NCBI RefSeq assembly: GCF_036860675.1
Contig: NZ_JAYKGK010000013.1
Location: 11,093 to 75,092 of the forward strand
Direction of reading: 5' to 3'
DNA from: Rosettibacter primus
Lineage (GTDB): Bacteria > Bacteroidota > Ignavibacteria > Ignavibacteriales > Melioribacteraceae
DNA length: 64,000 nucleotides
Part shown: one piece after another, positions 45,441 to 54,435 of the stretch
How positions within the stretch are numbered: the stretch's first letter is position 1
How the letters are laid out: every line of letters begins with the position of its first letter
Made by a program: the position numbers and the translations under genes
The notes under the pieces: model-generated
What the model saw: the letters and a program-made list of their open reading frames with translations, nothing else
The model's database searches: none
Told to the model about the DNA's origin: nothing

Positions 45441-47936
45441 TCAAAATTGAACTGTGAGTCTTTCTAATTTTTCTTGATGTGTAAAGCTGATATTTATTAT
45501 CCATTCATTTTTGTTTTGATGAATCGAATAATCAACGGTATGATTTCGATTTAATTTTATTTCTTTTGGCAAATGTTTTGAGATAATTATGGTTTTGTTT
45601 TTGTGTCCCTTAAAAGCTTTTAAGTGAATATCCATTTTATTTTTATCATAAGTAAATTCTTCAAGAATTGAATTAGTACTTTTCAGAAAAGCATTTTTTA
45701 GTTCACCAATTGAAAAATTTATTTGGTTTACATGAAATAACTTTTCCGGGATAACAAATGAATTAATTTCTTTCTTATCAATTTTATTTTGTAAAAATTT
45801 ATTTCTTACCAAATTCACATTTGCTAAACGACCATTAATATAAAGATTAAATAAACATTCACTTTGTTCATACAATAAAAAGGGATTAAGTTCAATATTC
45901 CATTCATTGTTATTAATTCCGAAAAGATGATAGAGAGTATAAAGGTACCAACCAGCTGCCCACATAAATTGCGGTTTATCAATAGTTCCGTAAATTTTTA
46001 GATTATTATAATCACCATTTCTTACTTCATACATTGCTGGCTGTCCATTTGGTCCATTTATAATTCCATCAATTGTCATAACATTCTTAATGAATTCTCC
46101 GGCTTTATTTTTCTTTCCGATTGAAATTAGAGCTAATGCATACCAGGCATTTGAGTGAAACCAAATTCCACCATTTAGATAATAAAATTTTTCTCCAGCT
46201 TCGTTTCCTGCAAAATGCCAATAATCTCTAAGTTGTGTAAAATCCATTGGATAAACTGTATAAACCCCAACTTTTTTATCAATAAGAAATTCTTCTGCAG
46301 TTTTAATCATTCGTAAATTTTTAGAAGAATCAATCAATCCAAAGTGAGCAGCTAAAAGTGAACCGCTGTAATAATGTTCATCAATTACATTTAGTTCTGA
46401 ACAATTCATTAAGTAATTAAAATTATCTAACCACAATTTTTCATTTAAGCTTTTTTCCATTCTATCCGATAGGTTTTCATATTCACTAAGTTTATCTTCA
46501 TTTTTTTCAATTACAGTTGATAGATAAATGTATGAACGAATTGCTTGGATTGCTAAAATTGTCATGTAGCTTCTCTGTCCATATAGTTTGCCAATGTCCC
46601 ACCAATCAGGACGATATGATAACATTAAATTATCTTCACCTTTTGTTTTAAGAGCATTGGATAGTGATTTTTCTAAATAAGGATAAATTTGCTCAATAAA
46701 TTTTTTATCCTTTGAATATTTCAAATACTCTGAAGCAACAATAATAAACCAGAAATTATTCCAGTTATCATAATCAGCATATTCAGTAACATAAGCTGTA
46801 TCTTTCCAGTAGTAAGCATGAGGAATTATTTTTTCTTTATTAGCATGTTTTATTATAAACATTAAATCATTTTTAACTCTTAGTAAATCAAATTTCACTG
46901 CAGCAAAATCTGTCATTAAAACATCATGAGTGAAGTAAAAATTATATTCAGCAGGACAGGGCATAGGAACAATATCGCCGTCAATATAATGTTTGTTTAC
47001 TTCGAGAATTGCTTTTGCCCAGTTGACAGTTTTATCAAAAGTATCATCTCCGCTTTTAATTACATCTGTTTTATTAATTCTTGATAGAATGAAATTCTCA
47101 AAATTTTTTATTTCTTTTTTATAATTTTTTCTTAAATAATTGACTAATTGATTCCCTTCGTAAATTTTGCACGTTCCTAGAATTTGAGTGACAATCAATT
47201 TTTCTTTTGGCTTGAGTATTTTTTTGTAAATAAAATTTGCAGAAGGTTCGTCAATAAGATTTTTATTTGAAGCATATTTTTGAAAATTAATTTTATTTGA
47301 CAAAGATTCATTGAGCACAATATCGAAAGGCTTTTCTGTTACATTCACAATAAACACACGTGAATTTTGTGTTTCTTTAGCCAAATTATTTGCGAAAATT
47401 ATTTCTCCATTATTCATCGAAGAAATATTGATTTCTTTCTTTATTTCGAAAGTATGACTGGTTCTAAGTGCAAGTGCCAATCTAATAAATAACTCAACTT
47501 CTTTCTTTTCATTCGAATTATTTGTTATTGAATATGTAATTACAACAGTGGGTTTTGTTTTAGTAAATTGATATGAAATCTCAAATGACTTATCACTTTC
47601 ATATTTATAAAATTTTACTGAATACGGCGTAAGCTCATATTTATATGATTGATTATTAAGCCATTGGAATTCATCATCAAATTTCAGTGCTGTGTTCATA
47701 ATATAAGTCGTATCTCGATGCCAGTAGTCGCTGCTAAGGTCGATACTATTTGCAACAGGATAATAAAAACTAAATCTTTGCGGAATTGGACAGCTGTGAT
47801 GAAATTCTGCTCCAGCAAAGTAACTTCCTACTTCTATTTTTGCATCACCTTGATAATTAATCTTCTCAAAACGTTTTATTTGAGAAAAAGTTTGCAATGT
47901 TAATAAAGCTGAAATAATAATTACTGTAGTTTTCAT
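45441..47936 (-). CDS. Secreted six-hairpin (alpha/alpha)6 glycosidase-like protein, specificity unknown
   Basis: 831 residues with a signal peptide (KTTVIIISALLTLQTFSQ). The N-terminal half is beta-rich; residues about 300-690 form an (alpha/alpha)6 barrel with motifs FYFTHDVLMTDFAAVKF, DNWNNFWFIIVASEYL, YRPDWWDIGK and YYLNGGIWFHSNAWYALAL. This arrangement resembles GH15/GH63/GH94-clan enzymes and amylo-alpha-1,6-glucosidase-like proteins. DVLMTDF and GGIWFHSNAW are candidate active-site loops. No T9SS tail, so probably periplasmic. ATGA overlap with the GH130 gene upstream implies co-translation. I cannot name a family with confidence. Confidence 0.65.
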   Translation of the reverse strand: MKTTVIIISALLTLQTFSQIKRFEKINYQGDAKIEVGSYFAGAEFHHSCPIPQRFSFYYPVANSIDLSSDYWHRDTTYIMNTALKFDDEFQWLNNQSYKYELTPYSVKFYKYESDKSFEISYQFTKTKPTVVITYSITNNSNEKKEVELFIRLALALRTSHTFEIKKEINISSMNNGEIIFANNLAKETQNSRVFIVNVTEKPFDIVLNESLSNKINFQKYASNKNLIDEPSANFIYKKILKPKEKLIVTQILGTCKIYEGNQLVNYLRKNYKKEIKNFENFILSRINKTDVIKSGDDTFDKTVNWAKAILEVNKHYIDGDIVPMPCPAEYNFYFTHDVLMTDFAAVKFDLLRVKNDLMFIIKHANKEKIIPHAYYWKDTAYVTEYADYDNWNNFWFIIVASEYLKYSKDKKFIEQIYPYLEKSLSNALKTKGEDNLMLSYRPDWWDIGKLYGQRSYMTILAIQAIRSYIYLSTVIEKNEDKLSEYENLSDRMEKSLNEKLWLDNFNYLMNCSELNVIDEHYYSGSLLAAHFGLIDSSKNLRMIKTAEEFLIDKKVGVYTVYPMDFTQLRDYWHFAGNEAGEKFYYLNGGIWFHSNAWYALALISIGKKNKAGEFIKNVMTIDGIINGPNGQPAMYEVRNGDYNNLKIYGTIDKPQFMWAAGWYLYTLYHLFGINNNEWNIELNPFLLYEQSECLFNLYINGRLANVNLVRNKFLQNKIDKKEINSFVIPEKLFHVNQINFSIGELKNAFLKSTNSILEEFTYDKNKMDIHLKAFKGHKNKTIIISKHLPKEIKLNRNHTVDYSIHQNKNEWIINISFTHQEKLERLTVQF

Positions 47937-49186
47937 TTTTCATTTAATAATTTATTCAACAAATCATTTACATTGACATAAGCAAAACTGCTAACATAAT
48001 CCGACATTGCATAAGGGAACACAAGATAATTACCATTAATTACTCCTCCACAGGAATAAACTACATTCGGCACATAACCATTTCTTTCATGTTCTTTTGC
48101 TTCAAGGAGTGGTTCTCTAAGTCTTCCTATTAATTTTGTTGGGTCATTTTTATCAAGCAGAAAAGCTCCAATTGAATAACGCCGGGCTGGTCCAACTCCA
48201 TGGCTCAAACATAACCATCCTTTTTCTGTTTCGATAGGTGAGCCGCAATTCCCAATCTGAAAAAATTCCCATGTATATTTTGGTTCCATCAGCAATTGTT
48301 TATAATCCCATTGATACAAATTATCCGAAAACATTATAAAATTATTTTCGTTATCCTGACGTGAAAGCATTACATATTTACCATTAATTTTTCTTGGGAA
48401 AAGAGCCATACCTTTGTTTTGAACTTCAGCACCTTTCAACTTAGAAATTGTAAAATTCATAAAATCTTTTGTTCTCAAAAGCTGCATTGAAATATTATGT
48501 CCATCATATGCACAGTAAGTAGCATAATAATTTTTCACCCCATTGTCTTCAGTAAAAAGAACAAAGCGTGCATCTTCCATCCCATTCATTTCAGTATCTA
48601 ATTGAGGGAATAATGTTCTTTCAGAAATATCCATATCTTCAAAATTAGCTTCGTACATATCATCAGAAATTAATTTGATTGACGGCATTTCCGCATAAAT
48701 TGATGCTTCGTCAAGTTCAATATTATTTTGTAAGTCAATTACACCACTTCGAAATACAATTGAAGAAACATGTCCTTCGCCGGTTGCTCTTAGGCTAATA
48801 ATAAACCGCTTTTTATCATTTGGTAAATTCGATTGGTCTGGATGCCATACCATTGAAGGATTAAATAGTGCTGTACTTTCAAGTGAATACTCGTTTGAAA
48901 AGTATGAACCAATTAATAATTTTTTAATTTCAGGGATATTGTCATTTAATGAACTATATTTTTTTACTTCATTATATCTCTTAATAAAAAATTTTTCGAT
49001 GTTTTTGTGACGCAAAGAATATAAACTTTTTACACTTTCATATTCTTGAATGACATCTTCTTCTGACAAATTATTAATTCTATCAATAATTTTTTTAATT
49101 CTTTCCTTATTCATCGGCTCAAAAGGTCTAAGTATTACACGATTATTATTAGGTCTTATAACAACTGAGGAATAATAGACTTTCAT
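47933..49186 (-). CDS. GH130 beta-mannoside phosphorylase or beta-mannosidase (longer form)
   Basis: 417 residues, five-bladed propeller of family GH130, with an N-terminal helical extension (about 20-85) seen in some subfamilies. Motifs: FNPSMVWHP, SLRATGEGHVSSIVFRSG, the catalytic Asp in GMEDARFVLF, GMALFPRKINGKYVML, SHGVGPARRYSIGAFLLD. GH130 includes phosphorylases that form mannose 1-phosphate and beta-1,2-mannosidases that lack the phosphate-binding residues. Basic residues are present here (RK in FPRK, H in SHGVG), which hints at phosphorolysis, but the subfamily is not certain. No signal peptide. Overlaps genes on both sides by ATGA. Confidence 0.8.
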   Translation of the reverse strand: MKVYYSSVVIRPNNNRVILRPFEPMNKERIKKIIDRINNLSEEDVIQEYESVKSLYSLRHKNIEKFFIKRYNEVKKYSSLNDNIPEIKKLLIGSYFSNEYSLESTALFNPSMVWHPDQSNLPNDKKRFIISLRATGEGHVSSIVFRSGVIDLQNNIELDEASIYAEMPSIKLISDDMYEANFEDMDISERTLFPQLDTEMNGMEDARFVLFTEDNGVKNYYATYCAYDGHNISMQLLRTKDFMNFTISKLKGAEVQNKGMALFPRKINGKYVMLSRQDNENNFIMFSDNLYQWDYKQLLMEPKYTWEFFQIGNCGSPIETEKGWLCLSHGVGPARRYSIGAFLLDKNDPTKLIGRLREPLLEAKEHERNGYVPNVVYSCGGVINGNYLVFPYAMSDYVSSFAYVNVNDLLNKLLNEK

Positions 49187-50463
49187 TTTGCACCTTTTAA
49201 TTGTCTGTAATTTCTGAATAATAATTTTTTTGATTCATTGTATTTATAAACTTCAAGTAAAGAAAGTAATGCTTCAATCGTTGATTCCGCCCCGGAATTT
49301 TTATTGATTTTGTTTTTACTTATAATTCCGTCATAACAAATTCCAGATTCTAACAAATACATTTTTTTCTTTGCATCATTATGACCAAAAAACCATTTCA
49401 ATAATCTATATGACAAGTTATAATATTTTTTTTCTTGTGTTATCTCTGCAGCTTTTATTGATGCATAAATCATCGGTCGAATGATATAAGCTATTTGAGG
49501 ATATTTTTTAATGTCATCAATAATTATTCTGTTTTCCTTTTTACTAATGCTGAATTCTGATAAGAATTTTTTCCTCAATAAATATTCATAAAAATTATCA
49601 ATTTCATTTAATGCGGCTTTTAGCAATTTATTATCATTAAGAATTGTGTAAGCATTTAGCAAAGCAAAAGATTGCAAATTTCCCCAGCCATGCCATGAAT
49701 TTTCCCAGCCTAGAAATGCATAATATGGGAATTCATTTTTATTTCCGGCTTGCATCAACATTATACCATCACAATAATTTTTTATTATATCAATAACAGT
49801 AGAGTCATTAAAAGATTTGAAATAATTTGAAAGAGCAATCACAATTAAAGCTGCCTGGTCAGATGCATATTTATATGGAAGCCATGCAGGCTTTTCAATT
49901 CCATTTAATGTGATTATTGTTTTATCAAGATTAGAAAATGCCTTAATTGCTGAAATTGTTTTTCTAATAGCCGAACTTATTTGTAAAGAAAAATCTTTAT
50001 CATCTTTGAATTTATCATAAGCAATAGTTAAAGACCACAAAGCCCGCCAGCTCCACCAATTTGGCTCTGCAATACTGTTTTGATGGGTTTTGTTTATTTG
50101 CCCTTTTTCAAAAATAAAATTGTAAAAGAATCCATTATCGGCTTGCATGAAAAGAATGAACTCTATCAGATTTTTTGCTTTTCTTTTACTTTCGTTGTCA
50201 TGAAATAAATCAGAATAATTTAGGTAAACAACAGCAGCGCGGGAAGCATCGTCTATACAAGCAATTCCTTCATCTTCATCTCCTACCCATTTATAATCCG
50301 GATATTCACTATAAATATGAATTATGCCCAATGTTTTTCCATAAACATTTATTTCTTCATAAAGATTATTCAAATGAGAAAGATTAATTAAAAGAGAATC
50401 GGAATTCGCATAAGCAATAAATTGAACAACAAAAAAAATTATTAGTATAAATTTCTTCTTCAT
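49183..50463 (-). CDS. Exported alpha/alpha-barrel protein, function unknown
   Basis: 426 residues with a signal peptide (KKKFILIIFFVVQFIAYAN). Helical repeats with aromatic loops (YPDYKWVGDEDEGIACIDDASRA, EPNWWSWRALWSLTIAY, GWENSWHGWGNLQSFALL, SGAESTIEALLSLLE) suggest an (alpha/alpha)6 toroid like GH88/GH105/GH76-type folds. DDASRA and NSWHGWGN may line the active site. I do not recognise a family. It is wedged between two GH130 genes and overlaps the downstream one, so it is probably part of mannoside breakdown in the periplasm. Confidence 0.6.
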   Translation of the reverse strand: MKKKFILIIFFVVQFIAYANSDSLLINLSHLNNLYEEINVYGKTLGIIHIYSEYPDYKWVGDEDEGIACIDDASRAAVVYLNYSDLFHDNESKRKAKNLIEFILFMQADNGFFYNFIFEKGQINKTHQNSIAEPNWWSWRALWSLTIAYDKFKDDKDFSLQISSAIRKTISAIKAFSNLDKTIITLNGIEKPAWLPYKYASDQAALIVIALSNYFKSFNDSTVIDIIKNYCDGIMLMQAGNKNEFPYYAFLGWENSWHGWGNLQSFALLNAYTILNDNKLLKAALNEIDNFYEYLLRKKFLSEFSISKKENRIIIDDIKKYPQIAYIIRPMIYASIKAAEITQEKKYYNLSYRLLKWFFGHNDAKKKMYLLESGICYDGIISKNKINKNSGAESTIEALLSLLEVYKYNESKKLLFRNYRQLKGAK

Positions 50464-50518
50464 TAATAATTCTGCCTCAAATTATTGATTATCCAGTTTT
50501 GCTCTTTTTGAAATCACA

Positions 50519-51421
50519 TTATTTGCAAACAGCTAAAAGCTCATCAACTGTTGTTTCTGCTAGACAAATGTTTGTATCTGCCCCAGAATAATAAATTTTA
50601 ATTTTGCCATCAGGTTCTGCAATCCATCCACAAGAAAAAACCACATTTGGCACATCACCAATTCTTTCATAATCGAACTCTGGAGATAAAATTGGTTCTT
50701 TTGTTTTGGCGATAACTATCCAAGGATTGTGTAAATCGAGCAATAAAGCACCAAGCTTATAAAGACTTGAAATTCCAAAACCTCTTACTCCATGATAAAG
50801 CAAAAGCCAGCCTTTATCAGTTCTGATTGGTGGCGAGGATAATCCAATTTTATCATTTTCCCATGTGCCTTTTTCTGGTTCCATTAAAATTCTGTAGCCT
50901 CCCCAATGAATTAAATCTGGACTTTTACTAATCCACATATCTTTTCTTTCTTCTGCCGATGGTCTGTCAATCTTCCAATAATAACTATCAATTTTTTCCG
51001 GAAAAATTGCGCAATCTTTATTTGATGGTTCACTTATAGGTCCATGAATTTGAAATTTCTCAAAGTCTTTTGTAACTGCTAACATAACCAATGGCATATA
51101 CTTTGAATAACCAGTATAAGTTATGTAATATGTTTCATTGAATTTTGTAATTCTTGCATCTTCAATTCCCCACTCACAATACTTAAAAAATTCATGATGG
51201 TCTTCGGGAGTTAAAATTGGTTTATCATCTACTTGAAAATCATATCCATCATCACTCAAAGCTTTTACGAAAGAAGATCTACCGTTAGGCATCTCAACTC
51301 TGCAAAGAAGTAAGTATTTATTATTGAACTTTGTAACACCGGGATTAAAAATACTGTTTACTTTAAATGGGACATCATTTTTTGTAAGTATTGGATTTTT
51401 AGTATATCTAATTAAGTGCAT
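50519..51421 (-). CDS. GH130 beta-1,4-mannooligosaccharide phosphorylase
   Basis: 300 residues, compact GH130 propeller without signal peptide. Motifs: IFNPGVTKFNNKYLLLCRVE, the catalytic Asp in WGIEDARI, TYTGYS, DCAIFPEKI, LYHGVRGFG and YYSGADTNICLAET. The Arg of CRVE, Lys of FPEKI and His/Arg of YHGVR are at positions used for phosphate binding in GH130 phosphorylases. It should convert short beta-1,4-mannosides plus phosphate to mannose 1-phosphate in the cytoplasm, saving ATP after ABC import. It lies 47 bases after the MalG-type permease gene. Confidence 0.88.
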   Translation of the reverse strand: MHLIRYTKNPILTKNDVPFKVNSIFNPGVTKFNNKYLLLCRVEMPNGRSSFVKALSDDGYDFQVDDKPILTPEDHHEFFKYCEWGIEDARITKFNETYYITYTGYSKYMPLVMLAVTKDFEKFQIHGPISEPSNKDCAIFPEKIDSYYWKIDRPSAEERKDMWISKSPDLIHWGGYRILMEPEKGTWENDKIGLSSPPIRTDKGWLLLYHGVRGFGISSLYKLGALLLDLHNPWIVIAKTKEPILSPEFDYERIGDVPNVVFSCGWIAEPDGKIKIYYSGADTNICLAETTVDELLAVCK

Positions 51422-51468
51422 AATAATTCAACCTCTCTTTAATTAACAATAAATATTTATATGAATAA

Positions 51469-52278
51469 TTATTCTTTCAATCCAGAAGAAGTCATACTTT
51501 GAATAAAATATTTTTGGAATATCAGATAAGCTAAAACAATTGGTAATGCTAACATTGCAGCTGCTGCAAGTTTTAATCCAAGCTGAGACTCTGCGCGTCC
51601 ACCAACAGCAAATAAAGTAACTAATTGAGGCATTGTCATTTTAGTTTCATCTCTTATCACAATCAAGGGCCAAAGAACCTCATTCCATGATGTCATAAAT
51701 GTAATTATTCCAACTGTAATTAAAGCTGGTATTGAATTTGGCCAGAGAATCCCAAAAATAATTCTTAATTCACTGCAGCCATCTATTCTTGCAGCATCAA
51801 TTAAGTCTTGTGGAATTGACTTGAAATATTGCCTGAACATTATAATTGCAAATGCATTCATTAAATAAGGGACAATTAAACCAGCATAAGAATCAATCCA
51901 GCCAAATTTTACAATCAAAATGTATTGTGGAATCAAAGTAATTTGAAAGGGCAATGTCATTGTAAAAACAATTACATAAAAAATTAAATTCTTTCCTATA
52001 AACTCAAGTTTTGATAGTGCATATCCAACCATTGAACCAAATATTAAAACACCAACAGTAATAGTTCCAGAAACTATTAAACTATTTATGAATGCTTTAG
52101 CGATTGGAATTTTATCTAATATAACCAGGTAATTATTAAAATTAATTTTCGAAGGAAGAAAAATTAAGTTACCAATTTCATTTTCTGGAGAAACAGAAGC
52201 AGATAACATCCATATGAAAGGATACAAAAATATTAATGAACCTAAAATTAAAACTGTATATAAAATTGTTTTCTTCAT
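51469..52278 (-). CDS. Sugar ABC transporter permease (MalG type)
   Basis: 270 residues from the ATG at 52278, 2 bases after the MalF stop; an in-frame TTG overlapping that stop is less likely. Six membrane helices are predicted (e.g. TILYTVLILGSLIFLYPFIW, FYVIVFTMTLPFQITLI). The EAA-loop contacting the ATPase is visible: DLIDAARIDGCSELRIIFGI. CUT1 family inner-membrane subunit, partner of the MalF-type protein and the MalK-type ATPase. Confidence 0.93.
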   Translation of the reverse strand: MKKTILYTVLILGSLIFLYPFIWMLSASVSPENEIGNLIFLPSKINFNNYLVILDKIPIAKAFINSLIVSGTITVGVLIFGSMVGYALSKLEFIGKNLIFYVIVFTMTLPFQITLIPQYILIVKFGWIDSYAGLIVPYLMNAFAIIMFRQYFKSIPQDLIDAARIDGCSELRIIFGILWPNSIPALITVGIITFMTSWNEVLWPLIVIRDETKMTMPQLVTLFAVGGRAESQLGLKLAAAAMLALPIVLAYLIFQKYFIQSMTSSGLKE

Positions 52279-52280
52279 AC

Positions 52281-53135
52281 TCAATTTTCTTTTTCAACAA
52301 ATTTTTTTTGAATAAAAACAACAAAGAGAATAAGAAGAGCAAAGAAAAATCCAAGTGTAGCTGCATAACCCATATGATAATAAAAGAATCCTTGTTTATA
52401 GATATAAAGCACTGCAGAAAGAGTGCTGTTTAGCGGTCCGCCACCTGTCATTACATATGGCTCAATGAACAACGAGAATCCTCCAATTGTAGATAAAACA
52501 ACAACCATAAAAATTGTTGGATTAATCATCGGCAGTGTTATTTTGAAAAATTTTTGTAAATGATTTGCTCCTTCAAGTTCTGCAGCCTCATAATATTGCT
52601 GAGGAACTGTCTGAAGTCCAACTAAAAAGAGAACTACATACAAACCGACATTTTTCCATGTAGCCATAATTGCAATTGAAGGCATTGCCCAATTTGGGTC
52701 TGTTAACCAACCAATTTTGTTTAGACCAATTTTAATCAACAGTCGATTTAATAATCCGCTTTCAAAACCATAAAGCTGCTGCCATAAAATTGTAATTACA
52801 ACACCAGATATAATAACAGGCATAAAATAAGCAGCTCTAAAAAAACCTTTCAATTTTATTTTTTGATTTAATAGCTCTGCTAAAAAAAGTGCAACAATGA
52901 TTTGAAGCGGTATATGAATTAAAAGAAAAATAACCGTGTTCCTTAGTGATTTCCAGAAAAGCTGGTCATAGAGTAATCTTTTATAGTTTGCTAATCCAAC
53001 ATATTCCATTGGTGCAATAATATTCCAATCATGAAAAGTTAGATAAATTGAGAATCCAATCGGAAACCCAATAAATAAAATAAAATGTATTATGTATGGC
53101 GAAACAAATAAATATGGCAATATTTTTTTCTTCAT
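52281..53135 (-). CDS. Sugar ABC transporter permease (MalF type)
   Basis: 284 residues from the ATG at 53135, 4 bases after the binding-protein stop; a longer reading would overlap that gene by 41 bases. Six membrane helices starting with ILPYLFVSPYIIHFILFIGF; EAA-loop QYYEAAELEGANHLQKFFKI. Inner-membrane CUT1 permease coupled to the MalG-type partner, whose ATG follows its stop after 2 bases. Confidence 0.93.
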   Translation of the reverse strand: MKKKILPYLFVSPYIIHFILFIGFPIGFSIYLTFHDWNIIAPMEYVGLANYKRLLYDQLFWKSLRNTVIFLLIHIPLQIIVALFLAELLNQKIKLKGFFRAAYFMPVIISGVVITILWQQLYGFESGLLNRLLIKIGLNKIGWLTDPNWAMPSIAIMATWKNVGLYVVLFLVGLQTVPQQYYEAAELEGANHLQKFFKITLPMINPTIFMVVVLSTIGGFSLFIEPYVMTGGGPLNSTLSAVLYIYKQGFFYYHMGYAATLGFFFALLILFVVFIQKKFVEKEN

Positions 53136-53139
53136 AACT

Positions 53140-54435
53140 TCATTTAAGAAATAATAGATTAACAGATTTTTCTGCATCACTTAATGCTTGCTCAGGCGAT
53201 TTAACTCCATATATAACACAAGCTTCATATTCTGATGAAATTATATCAAAAACTTCTTTGAGAACCGGTGACTGGTCAGTTCCTTTTACAAACTTTGCTT
53301 GTTCAGCAAAAATTTTCATCTTAGGATTTTTTTTAAAATAATTCTGATACAAATAATTTTTATCAATATTTTTTCTGCGAGGAAGTTGATTTGTGATTTC
53401 AAGTAATTTCAAATCATTTTCCTCGCTAAGGAAATATTTCAAAAATTTCCATGCAAGATTTGGATTAGGACAAGTCTTGAAGATTACAATATTTTTTGGG
53501 TCACCATAAGTATAAATTGGTCCTTTGTGGTCATCCGGAACAGGGATTGTACTGAAATTATATTCAAATCCTTCTGGTTTATACTTTTCTGCATGAGAAA
53601 TTTCCCACGGGCCAGTAAATCGCGTAGCAATTATTCCATCTAAGAACACATCCTGACGAGATGATAATCTTTCTTTCGGGAAATAATTTTTCTTATATAA
53701 TTCACGTAAAAATTTGAACACTTTTATTGCAGCTTTATTATTAAAAACAGCTTTGTTGTTCTTAACAAGCGAACCTCCATTCGAAGCTGCAAGATAAAGA
53801 GGATAAAAATCAAAAAATCTCTGCCACCATGTAACTATTGTTTCTGTATATCCAAACCAACGATCTACATAGCCATCACCATCAGTATCTTTTTGAAATT
53901 TTTTTGCAGCATCAAAAAATTCTGAATATGTCTTTGGTGCATGTTTTAGCGACAATGATTTTATAATATTTTCATTATAAATCATCATCACTGGATTTAT
54001 TTTCCATGGGATTTGATAAATATGACCATCAGAAGACCTAACTTCTTCAATGACTGAACTATCACATCGTTCATATAAAAATTCCATGAATCCTTTTAAT
54101 GTATCTAAAGCTACTAAAATGCCAGCGCGAGCATAACCTTCAACATCACCTTCCCACATGTTTGAATAAATATCTGGTGTAGTTTTTCCTACAATTGCAG
54201 CTAAGATTACTTCTTCGCTCGATTGTCCTTCTGGAACAGGCTGAAATTTTACTTTCATGTTTGGATTTTCTTTATTCCATTTTTCAACTATATATCTTGC
54301 AAATTCAATTTCTTCTGTATTATTTGATGACCAATAAATAATTTCATTATTGAATTTTCTTTCGTTTTGACTGCATGAAACAGTTAATAAAAAAATTATT
54401 AAACAAATGAAAATATTTTTCTTAAATAAAATCAT
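53140..54435 (-). CDS. Sugar ABC transporter substrate-binding lipoprotein
   Basis: 431 residues from the ATG at 54435, which overlaps the foldase stop (ATGA). Lipoprotein signal: hydrophobic IFICLIIFLLTVSC with lipobox Cys, so it is anchored in the periplasm. Family-1 binding-protein features: IIYWSSNNTEEIEFARYIVEKW, TPDIYSNMWEGDVEGYARAG, IPWKINPVMMIYNENI, FTGPWEISHAEKY. It delivers oligosaccharides, most probably beta-mannosides given the enzymes downstream, to the two permeases. Confidence 0.93.
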   Translation of the reverse strand: MILFKKNIFICLIIFLLTVSCSQNERKFNNEIIYWSSNNTEEIEFARYIVEKWNKENPNMKVKFQPVPEGQSSEEVILAAIVGKTTPDIYSNMWEGDVEGYARAGILVALDTLKGFMEFLYERCDSSVIEEVRSSDGHIYQIPWKINPVMMIYNENIIKSLSLKHAPKTYSEFFDAAKKFQKDTDGDGYVDRWFGYTETIVTWWQRFFDFYPLYLAASNGGSLVKNNKAVFNNKAAIKVFKFLRELYKKNYFPKERLSSRQDVFLDGIIATRFTGPWEISHAEKYKPEGFEYNFSTIPVPDDHKGPIYTYGDPKNIVIFKTCPNPNLAWKFLKYFLSEENDLKLLEITNQLPRRKNIDKNYLYQNYFKKNPKMKIFAEQAKFVKGTDQSPVLKEVFDIISSEYEACVIYGVKSPEQALSDAEKSVNLLFLK

